64,000 nucleotides of DNA, from positions 124,001 through 188,000 of the forward strand of contig NZ_RAQH01000006.1 in the NCBI RefSeq assembly GCF_003610695.1, given 5' to 3'. The stretch's first letter is position 1. Each line of letters opens with the position of its first letter. Below, one piece after another: positions 44,811 through 52,807 of this stretch. The position numbers and the translations under genes were made by a program. A model generated the notes under the pieces. That model had not been told where the DNA came from. It saw only the letters and a program-made list of their open reading frames with translations, and ran no database searches. The stretch is from Epilithonimonas arachidiradicis. GTDB lineage: Bacteria; Bacteroidota; Bacteroidia; Flavobacteriales; Weeksellaceae.

Positions 44811-44948
44811 GATTTTGTTTTTCAATCCAAGATTTATCAAACCATAGAAATTAATAAAACTCAAAATCGAAATTCCAAAAATTGAAGTGCTTTTATGTGA
44901 ACTAAATTAAAAATCAAATAATTCACTTAAGTGCTTATAAAAAAAACT

Positions 44949-44965
44949 ATTGTGTCTTTTGTGGT
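44949..44965 (+). repeat. Solitary right end of the GxxExxY-type repeat
   Basis: TTGTGTCTTTTGTGGTT differs at one base from TTGTGACTTTTGTGGTT in the right inverted repeat at 23670-23689. No matching left end was found nearby. Confidence 0.4.
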
Positions 44966-44976
44966 TGAGAAAAACA

Positions 44977-46269
44977 TCAGCTCAAAGCTTTTTTATAAGT
45001 CTCTAAAGCCCGTTCTCTTGCAAATTTATGCTCAACGATTCTGTCATCCAAAACACTTTTATCAAAATCAGGATTCCACTTTCGGATGTATTTCAAATCT
45101 TTATCGAATTTCTTTGTCTGTTCATCCGGATTGAAAACCCGGAAGTATGGCGCGGCATCGCAACCACAACCTGCCGCCCATTGCCAGTTGCCATTGTTGG
45201 CGGACAAATCATAATCCAATAATTTCTTCGCAAAATAAGCTTCGCCCCAACGCCAGTCAATCAAAAGATGTTTAGTAAGAAAGCTGGCAACTACCATTCG
45301 GATTCTGTTGTGCATTCTTCCGGTTTGGTTCAGTTGTCGCATTCCGGCATCCACAATAGCATAACCAGTTTCTCCGTTGCACCATTTCTCAAATTCAGAT
45401 TCCTTGTTGCGCCATTGGATATCTTCATATTTTTCCTTGAAACAATGCTTCACCACTTTCGGAAAATGAAAAAGGATCTGCATAAAAAATTCCCTCCAAA
45501 TCAATTCATTGAGCCAAGTTTCGTTATGACTCAAAGCAAATTTCACACACTTCCTAATCGAAGTTGTTCCAAATCTCAACGCAATTCCCAAATGTGTCGT
45601 GGCGTCCAAAGCAGGGAAATCTCGTTTTTCATCATAAGTATCGATAATTTTAGATTCCAGTTTTGGTTCTTCAAATTCCAAATCTGTTTTTTCAAATCCG
45701 ATCTCCTTTAAGCTTAAGATTTTCTTCTTTGGTAGTTTTTGAAATTGATCTTTCTTCAGTTTGTTTGTATTGTAATCCTTTTCCGAAAGTAGTTTCTTCC
45801 ACTTTTTAGAATAAGGCGTGTAAACGGTGTAAGGTTCGCCATTATCTTTTGCAACTTCATTTTTTTCAAAAATAACCTGGTCTTTGAAATCGAAAAACTC
45901 AATATTTTTTGATTGGAGAAAATTCTTTATTTCATCATCTCTTTTGATTGCCGAAGGTTCATAATCTCTGTTGCAATAAACCGATTGGATATCATATTCC
46001 TTCTGTAATTGTTTGAAAATCTCCAAAGGTTTTCCATAAAAAGTGAGAAGAGAACTTCCAGTCTCGTTCAGCTCTGTATTGATTTTTTCCAGTGACTGAT
46101 GAATGTAATCGACTCGCCGGTCGTTTTTATCTTCTAAAAGGTCAAGAATGCCTTTGTCAAAAATAAAAATTGGAATTACTTTTTCATCAGATTTCAAAGC
46201 TTCGGACAAGCCTTTGTTGTCATCCAATCTGAGGTCTCGCCGAAACCAGAATATTGAGATTTTTTGCAT
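44977..46269 (-). CDS. phrB: Deoxyribodipyrimidine (CPD) photolyase, class I
   Basis: 430 residues: N-terminal alpha/beta antenna domain (ISIFWFRRDLRLDDNKGL) and a C-terminal FAD domain (ELIWREFFMQILFHFPKV, GYAIVDAGMRQLNQTGRMHNRIRMV and NWQWAAGCGCDAAPYFRVFNP). It repairs cyclobutane pyrimidine dimers with blue light. The length and WQWAAGCGCDAAPYFR favour a photolyase over a cryptochrome. The start at 46269 is the Met before QKISIFWFRR. The nitroreductase gene lies 29 bp upstream, probably in the same operon. Confidence 0.93.
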   Translation of the reverse strand: MQKISIFWFRRDLRLDDNKGLSEALKSDEKVIPIFIFDKGILDLLEDKNDRRVDYIHQSLEKINTELNETGSSLLTFYGKPLEIFKQLQKEYDIQSVYCNRDYEPSAIKRDDEIKNFLQSKNIEFFDFKDQVIFEKNEVAKDNGEPYTVYTPYSKKWKKLLSEKDYNTNKLKKDQFQKLPKKKILSLKEIGFEKTDLEFEEPKLESKIIDTYDEKRDFPALDATTHLGIALRFGTTSIRKCVKFALSHNETWLNELIWREFFMQILFHFPKVVKHCFKEKYEDIQWRNKESEFEKWCNGETGYAIVDAGMRQLNQTGRMHNRIRMVVASFLTKHLLIDWRWGEAYFAKKLLDYDLSANNGNWQWAAGCGCDAAPYFRVFNPDEQTKKFDKDLKYIRKWNPDFDKSVLDDRIVEHKFARERALETYKKALS

Positions 46270-46298
46270 TGATAATTTTATAATCAATCAATAAAAAA

Positions 46299-46811
46299 TT
46301 ATTCCAAACTTCCCAGATAAAACAATCCCAAACATTGTTGATTCTCTTCAATTTTCAAAGAATCTTTCAAGTTGTTTACGATTTTTGGAGAACTCCAATA
46401 GCAGCCAATTCTGTGAGCAGTGCACGTGAGATACATATTCTGTACGGCCATAGACGTTGCTGCAATCTCTTCCCAGTCTGGAACTAATCCGCTGAATTCA
46501 ACCACAATCGAAATCACAGCACTAGCTTTTGAAATTTTAAAACCAATATCATCGTATTTTTTTTGTAAAAACTGAAATTCTGGTGTCACTTCTTTGTAAA
46601 TATTTTGAAGCTCCCATCCTAGATTTTGTTTTTCTTCTCCTTTGAAAACTTTGAAGCGCCAAGGTTTTGTACGTTTGTGATTTGGAGCGAGAACGGCATT
46701 GCTGAGAATTTCGTCAATGATATGTTGTGGGATTTCTTTGTCCGAGTAATCTTTTGGGAAGATGCTTCTGCGCTCTTCTATAATATGTTTTAGAATTGTT
46801 GCGTTTTCCAT
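46299..46811 (-). CDS. Nitroreductase family protein
   Basis: 170 residues with the nitroreductase pattern: RRSIFPKDYSDKEIPQHII, AVLAPNHKRTKPWRFKVF (flavin binding), and a C-terminal GCYWSSPKIV and GLFYLGSLE. Shorter than the protein at 1150-1782 and closer to the YdjA-like subgroup. FMN-dependent; substrate unknown. A TATCTTTG box lies only 4 bp upstream of the ATG, so the mRNA may be leaderless. It is followed by the photolyase gene. Confidence 0.88.
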   Translation of the reverse strand: MENATILKHIIEERRSIFPKDYSDKEIPQHIIDEILSNAVLAPNHKRTKPWRFKVFKGEEKQNLGWELQNIYKEVTPEFQFLQKKYDDIGFKISKASAVISIVVEFSGLVPDWEEIAATSMAVQNMYLTCTAHRIGCYWSSPKIVNNLKDSLKIEENQQCLGLFYLGSLE

Positions 46812-46815
46812 AGTT

Positions 46816-46823
46816 CAAAGATA
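46816..46823 (-). promoter_or_regulatory. -7 box 4 bp upstream of the nitroreductase ATG
   Basis: TATCTTTG on the minus strand fits TAnnTTTG. With transcription starting about 4-7 nt downstream, the mRNA would begin at or very near the start codon. Confidence 0.45.
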
Positions 46824-46923
46824 CGGGAAGAAAGGCGAAAGGTAAAAGTTTTAAGAAAAAAGAATAAAGTAAAAAGATTCGAGTTGGGGAAAACTTCCAT
46901 CATCCAACTTCAAGCTTCCATCT

Positions 46924-47373
46924 CTAAAATATTTCTACGATTTCCTGACTGATTCTATTGAGGATAAAAGAATCACCGGGTTTCATTCCCATCATTGTTT
47001 GGGCCATTGGACTTTCTGGAGAGATGGCGTAAAAACGGTCGCCCTGAAAGAAAAACTCTCCCAAAGAAACAGAAATATAAAAACGTGCTTTGTTGGTAAT
47101 GACAAGCGAACCCAGCTTTACGACATCAGACTCCGAGTTCAGGACTTTTCGCATTTGAGTTTGCATACTTTTCAGAGAAACCATTTGCTTGTCCAAATGA
47201 TAAATCTCTTCTTGAATCTCTTCTCTTATCGAATCATATTTTGATGTCTTTTTGATGTCCCGGCTGGCTTCCAAAGAAAAATTAAGATAAAACTCCAAAG
47301 TTTTAACTTTCCCCGAGAGAGAGTCGTTCACAAAATTCCGTAATTCACTTTTATCATAAACTGTCTTCTGCAT
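46924..47373 (-). CDS. GreA/GreB C-terminal-domain protein
   Basis: 149 residues: an N-terminal helical hairpin (SLEASRDIKKTSKYDSIREEIQEEIYHLDKQMVSL), then a GreA/B-type C-terminal domain (KLGSLVITNKARFYISVSLGE...YAISPESPMAQTMMGMKPGD). Classical GreA is about 158 residues with a longer coiled coil and acidic tip, which is not evident here. It may bind RNA polymerase near the secondary channel and modulate elongation (inference). The start is the Met of MQKTVYDKSELRNF. Neighbours are trmD and a nitroreductase. Confidence 0.75.
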   Translation of the reverse strand: MQKTVYDKSELRNFVNDSLSGKVKTLEFYLNFSLEASRDIKKTSKYDSIREEIQEEIYHLDKQMVSLKSMQTQMRKVLNSESDVVKLGSLVITNKARFYISVSLGEFFFQGDRFYAISPESPMAQTMMGMKPGDSFILNRISQEIVEIF

Positions 47374-47418
47374 ACATCCAATTTTAAATAAAGATAATGA
47401 TTTTAAAAACAAATAAAA

Positions 47419-47441
47419 ACCTCTCTAGAAATTAGAAAGGT
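47419..47441 (-). terminator. Hairpin terminator of trmD
   Basis: A 9-bp stem with one G-T wobble (47419-47427 with 47433-47441) and a T-run on the minus strand. Confidence 0.7.
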
Positions 47442-47463
47442 CATATTTTGATTGTATCATTAA

Positions 47464-48138
47464 TTATTCCAAAAGGTCTGGTCTACGTTCTTTTGTGATT
47501 CTTACTGCCTCATCGTGTTGCCATTCTTCGATGGCGCCGAAGTTACCGCTCAATAAAATTTTAGGAACCGATAAACCTTTGTAAGTTTCTGGTCTGGTAT
47601 AGATGGGGTAAGATAAAAGGTCGTCTTGAAAACTGTCCGTCAAAGCACTTTGCTCGTCATTCAAAACACCGGGCAATAATCTGATAACAGAGTCTGCTAA
47701 AACACAAGCGGCTAATTCTCCGCCGGTTAAAACATAATCGCCAATAGAAATTTCTTTGGTAATGTGCAAATCACGAACTCTTTGGTCGATGCCTTTGTAA
47801 TGGCCACAAAGAAAAATCAGATTCTTTTTGATGGAAAGCGTATTTGCGATTCTTTGATTGAGCGTTTCTCCGTCAGGCGTTAGATAGATGATTTCGTCAT
47901 AGTCTCTTTGTGATTTCAGTTCGGAAATACATTTGTCCAATGGTTCCACCATCATAATCATTCCTGCGCCGCCGCCGTACGGTTCATCATCAATCTGGCG
48001 GTGTTTCCCAACGCTCCAGTCTCTGATGTTATGAAAATGAACTTCTGCCAGCCCCTTTTCCATCGCTCTTTTTAGGATTGACGTTTTGAAAGGACTTTCC
48101 ATAAGTTCCGGAAGTACGCTGATGATATCGATTCGCAT
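47464..48138 (-). CDS. trmD: tRNA (guanine-N1-)-methyltransferase
   Basis: 224 residues with the SPOUT knot: [13 protein letters not shown] at the N-terminus, [16 protein letters not shown], the knot segment [14 protein letters not shown] and [18 protein letters not shown]. TrmD methylates G37 of tRNAs to prevent frameshifting. The start at 48138 follows the family; the longer frame to 48195 would add an atypical tail of 19 residues. In many bacteria trmD is beside rpsP and rimM; here it is 3.5 kb away on the same strand. Confidence 0.95.
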   Translation of the reverse strand: MRIDIISVLPELMESPFKTSILKRAMEKGLAEVHFHNIRDWSVGKHRQIDDEPYGGGAGMIMMVEPLDKCISELKSQRDYDEIIYLTPDGETLNQRIANTLSIKKNLIFLCGHYKGIDQRVRDLHITKEISIGDYVLTGGELAACVLADSVIRLLPGVLNDEQSALTDSFQDDLLSYPIYTRPETYKGLSVPKILLSGNFGAIEEWQHDEAVRITKERRPDLLE

Positions 48139-48156
48139 AGCTGTTATAATTGATAG

Positions 48157-48195
48157 ATGATAAATGATAGGCGATGAATTGTAATCATTTATCAT
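48157..48195. repeat. AT-rich 12-bp inverted repeat upstream of trmD
   Basis: ATGATAAATGAT (48157-48168) and its perfect reverse complement (48184-48195) enclose 15 nt. No T-tract follows, so a terminator is unlikely. Confidence 0.5.
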
Positions 48196-48214
48196 TCATC
48201 AAGAATCATTTATG

Positions 48215-49474
48215 TTATTGTTCTGTTGGGTTTTTTCTGGACGGTGCAATAATCAATCTTAGGGATGAATCTTTATTAAAATAGCTCCACATCCAGTTGA
48301 AGAAAATCGCGATTTTATTTCTGACGCTCAGAATCAGCATCAAATGTAAGAACATCCAGAAATACCAAGCAAGAAATCCTTGAAATTTAAATTTCGGAAG
48401 ATCGACAACGGCTCTGTGCTTTCCTATGGTTGCCATAGAACCCCGGTCGATGTATTCGTATTCCTGCCAATCTTTTTCTGAATTTTTCTTGAAATTTTTA
48501 GCAAGATTTTTTCCTTGATTAATAGCAACATTCGCAACCTGAGGATGACCTTGCGGATATTTTGGCGTTTCCATATAGGCAATATCACCGATTGCGAAGA
48601 TATTATCGTAACCTTTCACCTGGTTAAATCTGTTCACGATATATCTGTTTCTCACAAGATTTTCCTTATTGAAATCGTCAATGATATTTCCAGTAACGCC
48701 TGCTGCCCAAATCACATTGTTGGTCGGAATCGAGTTTCCGCTTTGCATATAGATTTTGTCACCGTCATAATCTGTTACACGTTCATTTTTCAGAAATTTC
48801 ACACCTAACTGAATCAGATATTTTTCCGCAGCATCCTGAGATTCCTGGCTCATTGCTTCCAATGGTTTATCACCGGAACTGATGAGAATAATGTTGAGGT
48901 CAGAAAAATTCATTCTCGGATAATCTCGTGGCATTATGTAGGTTTTCATCTCGGAAAAAGCGCCCGCCAGTTCCACACCGGTTGGTCCGCTACCTACGAT
49001 CACAAGATTCCAGTTGCCGTCATCGCTGGATTTCCTTTCGATAATCATCTTTTCGAAAGTCATCAAAATGTGATTTCTGATGGTAATGGCTTCCTGTGTG
49101 TTCTTCATTCCTAAAGCCAAATCCTGCATCTTCTGATTGCCAAAGAAATTGGTTTTACAACCTGTCGCAATTACCAATTTGTCATACGTGAACACGCCAT
49201 CCTCTCCAATAACTTTGTTTTCAGAAGGAATGATTTTTTTGATATCCGTCATCCGGAACTGGATATTTTTCGATTTCTGAAAAATCTTCCTGAAGGGGAA
49301 AGAGATGTTGGAAGGTTCAATACGCCCGGTTGCAACCTGATAAAATAATGGCTGGAACATGTGATGGTTCATCCTGTCAATGACCATTACTTTATATTTG
49401 GGATTGTTGTTAAGATGACGGGCAAGCTGCAAACCTGCAAAACCTCCTCCGATGATGACGATCTTTTCCCTCAT
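48215..49474 (-). CDS. ndh: NAD(P)/FAD-dependent oxidoreductase, type II NADH dehydrogenase
   Basis: 419 residues with two Rossmann motifs: FAD-binding IIGGGFAGLQLARHLN at the N-terminus and NADH-binding VIVGSGPTGVELAGAF near the middle, then IFAIGDIAYM, the FAD second motif. A C-terminal amphipathic/hydrophobic stretch (FLAWYFWMFLHLMLIL) provides peripheral membrane attachment. NDH-2 oxidises NADH and reduces menaquinone without pumping protons. Intact; single gene. Confidence 0.92.
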   Translation of the reverse strand: MREKIVIIGGGFAGLQLARHLNNNPKYKVMVIDRMNHHMFQPLFYQVATGRIEPSNISFPFRKIFQKSKNIQFRMTDIKKIIPSENKVIGEDGVFTYDKLVIATGCKTNFFGNQKMQDLALGMKNTQEAITIRNHILMTFEKMIIERKSSDDGNWNLVIVGSGPTGVELAGAFSEMKTYIMPRDYPRMNFSDLNIILISSGDKPLEAMSQESQDAAEKYLIQLGVKFLKNERVTDYDGDKIYMQSGNSIPTNNVIWAAGVTGNIIDDFNKENLVRNRYIVNRFNQVKGYDNIFAIGDIAYMETPKYPQGHPQVANVAINQGKNLAKNFKKNSEKDWQEYEYIDRGSMATIGKHRAVVDLPKFKFQGFLAWYFWMFLHLMLILSVRNKIAIFFNWMWSYFNKDSSLRLIIAPSRKNPTEQ

Positions 49475-49582
49475 TGTGATTTTTTTATAAAATTAAGGTT
49501 TTTATTTTGCTTTAGATTCATCAAAAATTATGCTTAAAATTAATTAAAACAATGATTTCTGTCATTTAAAATAAAAAAAGAA

Positions 49583-49608
49583 CCCTGCCGAAAATAAATC
49601 CGACAGGG
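49583..49608 (-). terminator. Hairpin terminator of the btuB-lipoprotein operon
   Basis: CCCTG (49583-49587) and CAGGG (49604-49608) with inner CG pairs and one wobble; a strong T-tract follows on the minus strand. Confidence 0.8.
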
Positions 49609-49633
49609 GTCTAAAAACACAAATGATGAAAAG

Positions 49634-50665
49634 TTAATTTTTGTAAAAACCACCGGTAATTATACCTGCTGAAAAAGTTTTTTCAAGGTTACCAGTAAGT
49701 GAATAAACAGAAATTTTTGATGCTTCCTTATAATCCTTAACATCGGAAATGAAAATTTTACCATTCAGCACTTCCAAAGTATAGATTGTAGAATAATCTG
49801 TAAACGGAGCAATCGTAAAGGTAGGAACAGGCGTAGATGTGCTTGATAAATCGGTTACATAAACGTTTCCTTTCGAATTGAAAACTACTTTGCTATTTTC
49901 AACACTCAGGTTTTCACCATTTGGAATTCCTGCATATTTGGTTTCTTTTGTGATTTCTCCTGCAGCATTGATCTGATACAGATAAGTATCCACATAATCA
50001 TTGGTTAATGTATATACCACATTGTCAACTGAAACAGTTTTAGTGATCTGTCCGTGTGGAAGTGTAATAAGCTTTTCTACTTCGTTTGCGCTGTTGATAA
50101 CCGAAATTTTATTTCCAAATCCATAAGAAGCATGCTGAACAAAAACCTTATTACCAGCGGAAACAATTCTCTCTACTGTGTCCGTAAAGTTTATTTTTTT
50201 TACGAAATTATTGTTGGCAGAATTATAAACTGCAACATATTGGTCTCCCATATAGGTGCTGTTTGTAACATAAAAACTGTTGTTCGCAAAAGTAATGTAA
50301 CGTGGCTGCTTTACATTGTCCGTAATAGTTGCCGTTTTATTGAATCTGAAACGATTGACAACTTCGATTTTGTTAGAATTATTAGCAACAATATAGGCTT
50401 GGTCTCCGGAAAATCCAATATTGTTAACAACATCTCCAAGATCGGCATTATTCACTTTTTTGTAGATTCCGTTTTCTATTGTAGAAAAATCGGTCGGGAT
50501 AAAAGAAACATCACCGCTAGGCGTTCCGAAGTTACCTTCATTAGAAACAAGGATTCCACTGTATGACTTTTCCTGATTTTCGAAATCAAAGTCATCATCA
50601 TTACAAGAAGCAACCAACAATAATGCTGATGCAAAAAAACAAGTTAAAAGGTTGTTGATTTTCAT
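49634..50665 (-). CDS. Surface lipoprotein with YncE/DUF5074-like beta-propeller
   Basis: 343 residues: lipoprotein signal with lipobox LLVASC, followed by NDDDFDF, matching the acidic surface-export signal. The mature chain has repeated blades (GDQAYIVANNSNKIEVVNRF, NNSFYVTNSTYMGDQYVAVY, VDNVVYTLTNDYVDTYLYQI) of a YncE-type beta-propeller. Its gene is 20 bp downstream of the btuB-like receptor gene, so both are under the cobalamin riboswitch. A cobalamin-capture role beside the receptor is likely (inference from operon), similar in position to BtuG-type surface propellers in Bacteroides. Confidence 0.8.
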   Translation of the reverse strand: MKINNLLTCFFASALLLVASCNDDDFDFENQEKSYSGILVSNEGNFGTPSGDVSFIPTDFSTIENGIYKKVNNADLGDVVNNIGFSGDQAYIVANNSNKIEVVNRFRFNKTATITDNVKQPRYITFANNSFYVTNSTYMGDQYVAVYNSANNNFVKKINFTDTVERIVSAGNKVFVQHASYGFGNKISVINSANEVEKLITLPHGQITKTVSVDNVVYTLTNDYVDTYLYQINAAGEITKETKYAGIPNGENLSVENSKVVFNSKGNVYVTDLSSTSTPVPTFTIAPFTDYSTIYTLEVLNGKIFISDVKDYKEASKISVYSLTGNLEKTFSAGIITGGFYKN

Positions 50666-50685
50666 ATGTATAAAAATTTATTTAT

Positions 50686-52500
50686 TTAAAAATTCAGGTT
50701 AAGATTGACAGCGTAATTTCTTTTCGGCATAAAATAATAATTAACTGTTTGATAGACTTCATCAGTTAGATTATTGATTTTAAATCCTAACTGCAAATGT
50801 TTTGTTGGACTGAAGCTGATTCCTGCATTGAGAACAAAATAATTCTCCAGATAATTAATTTCACTGTCATCAACGTAACGCTTGCTGTTATACAAAGCCT
50901 GGAAAAATAATCCAATGGTTTTGTATTGGTAACTGCTGTTGAAATTGATCTGATGAAACGGAACGTAACTTAGCTGCTTTTTGGTTTCCAAATCTACAGA
51001 TCTGGTGTGCGAATAGCTAATCTTCGCGTCAACCTTATGATTGTTCCAATTTTTATTAAAAGACAGTTCGGTTTCCAAGCCATAAAAATCAACTTTTTTT
51101 ACATTCTTTGGAGACCAGATGGCAGGAGTTACAGGAACCCATTGGATCATATCGGTCATCTTGATGTAATAAGGCGTAATTCCCAGTTTGAAATTGTGAT
51201 AGCTAAAATAATGCGACATCTCTGCCTGATAAGAAGTTTCCGGAACCAAATCCCGATTTCCGCCGGGTTCCCAATACAGATCATTGAAAGTTGGGGCTTT
51301 GAAATTCCTTGAAATATTAATTGAGCTTTGATACCAGCTGTTGACGAGATATTTTGCACTTGCAGAAAAGAGAAACGGACTCTTGTAACCTTCTACAAAA
51401 TCCTGTTTAGCACCCAGTTCCCAATAGAACTTTTCAGATTGGGAATTTCTGTAAAGCAAAGAAAAACTTCCCAAATTTCTTTTCGGAGTTTTGATGCCGG
51501 AGCCAAAACCTTCCGCTTCGTTATATTGATATTCTGTGATGAGGTTGAAAGTCGAGTTTTTCGAAACTAAGAAGTCAAAATCATTCTTGATAATATACTG
51601 TTTCCCGGTTCCACCGCTGGTTTTACTTTTATTAATATCTCCAAAATACTGGAAATTGTCCTCCAGATAAGCCAGCTTCAAATTATTTTTAAATTTTCCT
51701 GAATGTAATTTCCAACCAGCCAGACTGCGGAATGTCTGAACGAGATATTTGGTTTTAGTTTGATTTTCCGAAAAAATGGGGTAGTGCTGATCACTATCAT
51801 AATGTTGGCTTTGCCAGTAGAACTCATTGTTCGGATTGATTTTATAACCCAGGCCAAGATTGAAACTTGTATTCTGATATTCGCCGTTTCGGTTGATGAA
51901 TTTTTTTTCAGGAACTTCAAAATCATTTTTGCTTTGCGAATGATTAATGTTGACATTGAAACTGAAATTCTCATTGCTGAATTTCCCCTTAACCAGAGAA
52001 TTGTTCGTTTCAAAAGAACCGTATTCTGTGAAAATTGTTCCGCCGAAGCCTTTATTGTAATCCAATCTATTGTTAAGGTGGATAGATCCGCCGATCGCAC
52101 CGCTTCCGTAGATCACACTTCCGCCTCCGAATTTGATTCCGACATTTTCGTAGCTCAAAGGATTCATATTATTAATGTCACCTTGCCCCAGAAAAATCGA
52201 ATTGATATTGATACCATTCCATACAAAAGCTGTTTGTGAAGCTGTTGTTCCACGGAATGAAGGTGATGACGTCGCGCCTCGCCCATTTTCTTTGATATAA
52301 ACATTGGACTGAAATCTCAGCAAATCCGATAAAGACGTAGAATTTTCAAGAATTTTATCGGTATTAAGATTTGATATTTTTGCCGTTTTTGAAACTTTAC
52401 TGAATTGATTATCAATAAATACAGTATCAATCAACGATTCCTGGGCGGAAACCTGATGCATCAAACCAATGAAAAAGAATGTTAATATACGTTTCTTCAT
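50686..52500 (-). CDS. btuB: TonB-dependent cobalamin receptor, BtuB-like
   Basis: 604 residues: signal peptide MKKRILTFFFIGLMHQVSAQ, an N-terminal plug domain (LSDLLRFQSNVYIKENGRGATSSPSFRGT, MNPLSYENVGIKFGGGSVIYGSGAIGGSIHL) and a 22-strand barrel ending in the aromatic strand RNYAVNLNLNF. The plug motifs are those of TonB-dependent receptors. The cobalamin riboswitch directly upstream identifies the substrate as vitamin B12 or a related corrinoid. The start at 52500 gives the signal peptide; the longer frame to 52524 would overlap the leader. Confidence 0.9.
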   Translation of the reverse strand: MKKRILTFFFIGLMHQVSAQESLIDTVFIDNQFSKVSKTAKISNLNTDKILENSTSLSDLLRFQSNVYIKENGRGATSSPSFRGTTASQTAFVWNGININSIFLGQGDINNMNPLSYENVGIKFGGGSVIYGSGAIGGSIHLNNRLDYNKGFGGTIFTEYGSFETNNSLVKGKFSNENFSFNVNINHSQSKNDFEVPEKKFINRNGEYQNTSFNLGLGYKINPNNEFYWQSQHYDSDQHYPIFSENQTKTKYLVQTFRSLAGWKLHSGKFKNNLKLAYLEDNFQYFGDINKSKTSGGTGKQYIIKNDFDFLVSKNSTFNLITEYQYNEAEGFGSGIKTPKRNLGSFSLLYRNSQSEKFYWELGAKQDFVEGYKSPFLFSASAKYLVNSWYQSSINISRNFKAPTFNDLYWEPGGNRDLVPETSYQAEMSHYFSYHNFKLGITPYYIKMTDMIQWVPVTPAIWSPKNVKKVDFYGLETELSFNKNWNNHKVDAKISYSHTRSVDLETKKQLSYVPFHQINFNSSYQYKTIGLFFQALYNSKRYVDDSEINYLENYFVLNAGISFSPTKHLQLGFKINNLTDEVYQTVNYYFMPKRNYAVNLNLNF

Positions 52501-52539
52501 AACCTGCCCTTCCTCCGAAAGCATCTATTTAAATTAACA

Positions 52540-52700
52540 TTGGCAGGTCTCCTGACTTTCGCAGATTTTGTGCCTTCTCATCAGCTTTTGGCGGACAATG
52601 GCGAGATTACAAAATCTTTTATCACGATCTACAGTTGCGGGGACAGTCGGAGAATTACACTCCGTTCCCTTTTAATCCCGAATAAAACTCGGAAACCAAA
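52540..52700 (-). ncRNA. Cobalamin riboswitch
   Basis: On the minus strand, in order: GGTTTCCGAG, GATTAAAAGGGAACGG, the B12-box-like CTGTCCCCGCAACTG, AAAGCTGATGAGAAGG, and the terminal box GAAAGTCAGGAGACCTGCC. These are the conserved elements of the AdoCbl-type riboswitch. The last box ends about 40 nt before the btuB start codon, so control is probably of translation initiation. Confidence 0.93.
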
Positions 52701-52706
52701 GTGCGG

Positions 52707-52714
52707 CAAAGATA
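52707..52714 (-). promoter_or_regulatory. -7 promoter box of the riboswitch transcript
   Basis: TATCTTTG on the minus strand, immediately upstream of the riboswitch sequence. It places the transcript start near 52700. Confidence 0.6.
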
Positions 52715-52751
52715 AATATAATTAAATTAGGATTGATGTATTTTAAAAAGA

Positions 52752-52781
52752 AAATGCCGCCTCAGATATGAGACAGCATTT
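52752..52781 (-). terminator. Hairpin terminator of the 52808-54994 gene
   Basis: AAATGC (52752-52757) pairs with GCATTT (52776-52781), with an inner CTCA/TGAG stem; T-rich on the minus strand. Confidence 0.65.
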
Positions 52782-52807
52782 ATTAAAAATAATTATGAAA
52801 AGATGAA

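Larger units (their letters stand above)
44569..44976. other. Non-coding interval upstream of rpsP
   Basis: This 408-bp gap holds the rpsP promoter, copy B of the dispersed element (44700-44810), a direct repeat of AGTGCTT (44885 and 44931) and a half end of the GxxExxY repeat (44949-44965). No coding sequence is supported. Confidence 0.6.

Noticed and set aside
50054-50566. 170-codon + strand open frame within the propeller lipoprotein gene
   Set aside because: The minus-strand gene has a lipobox and propeller repeats; the + frame has none.
51678-52239. Open frames of 140-159 codons within btuB
   Set aside because: Other-frame shadows of the TonB receptor gene.
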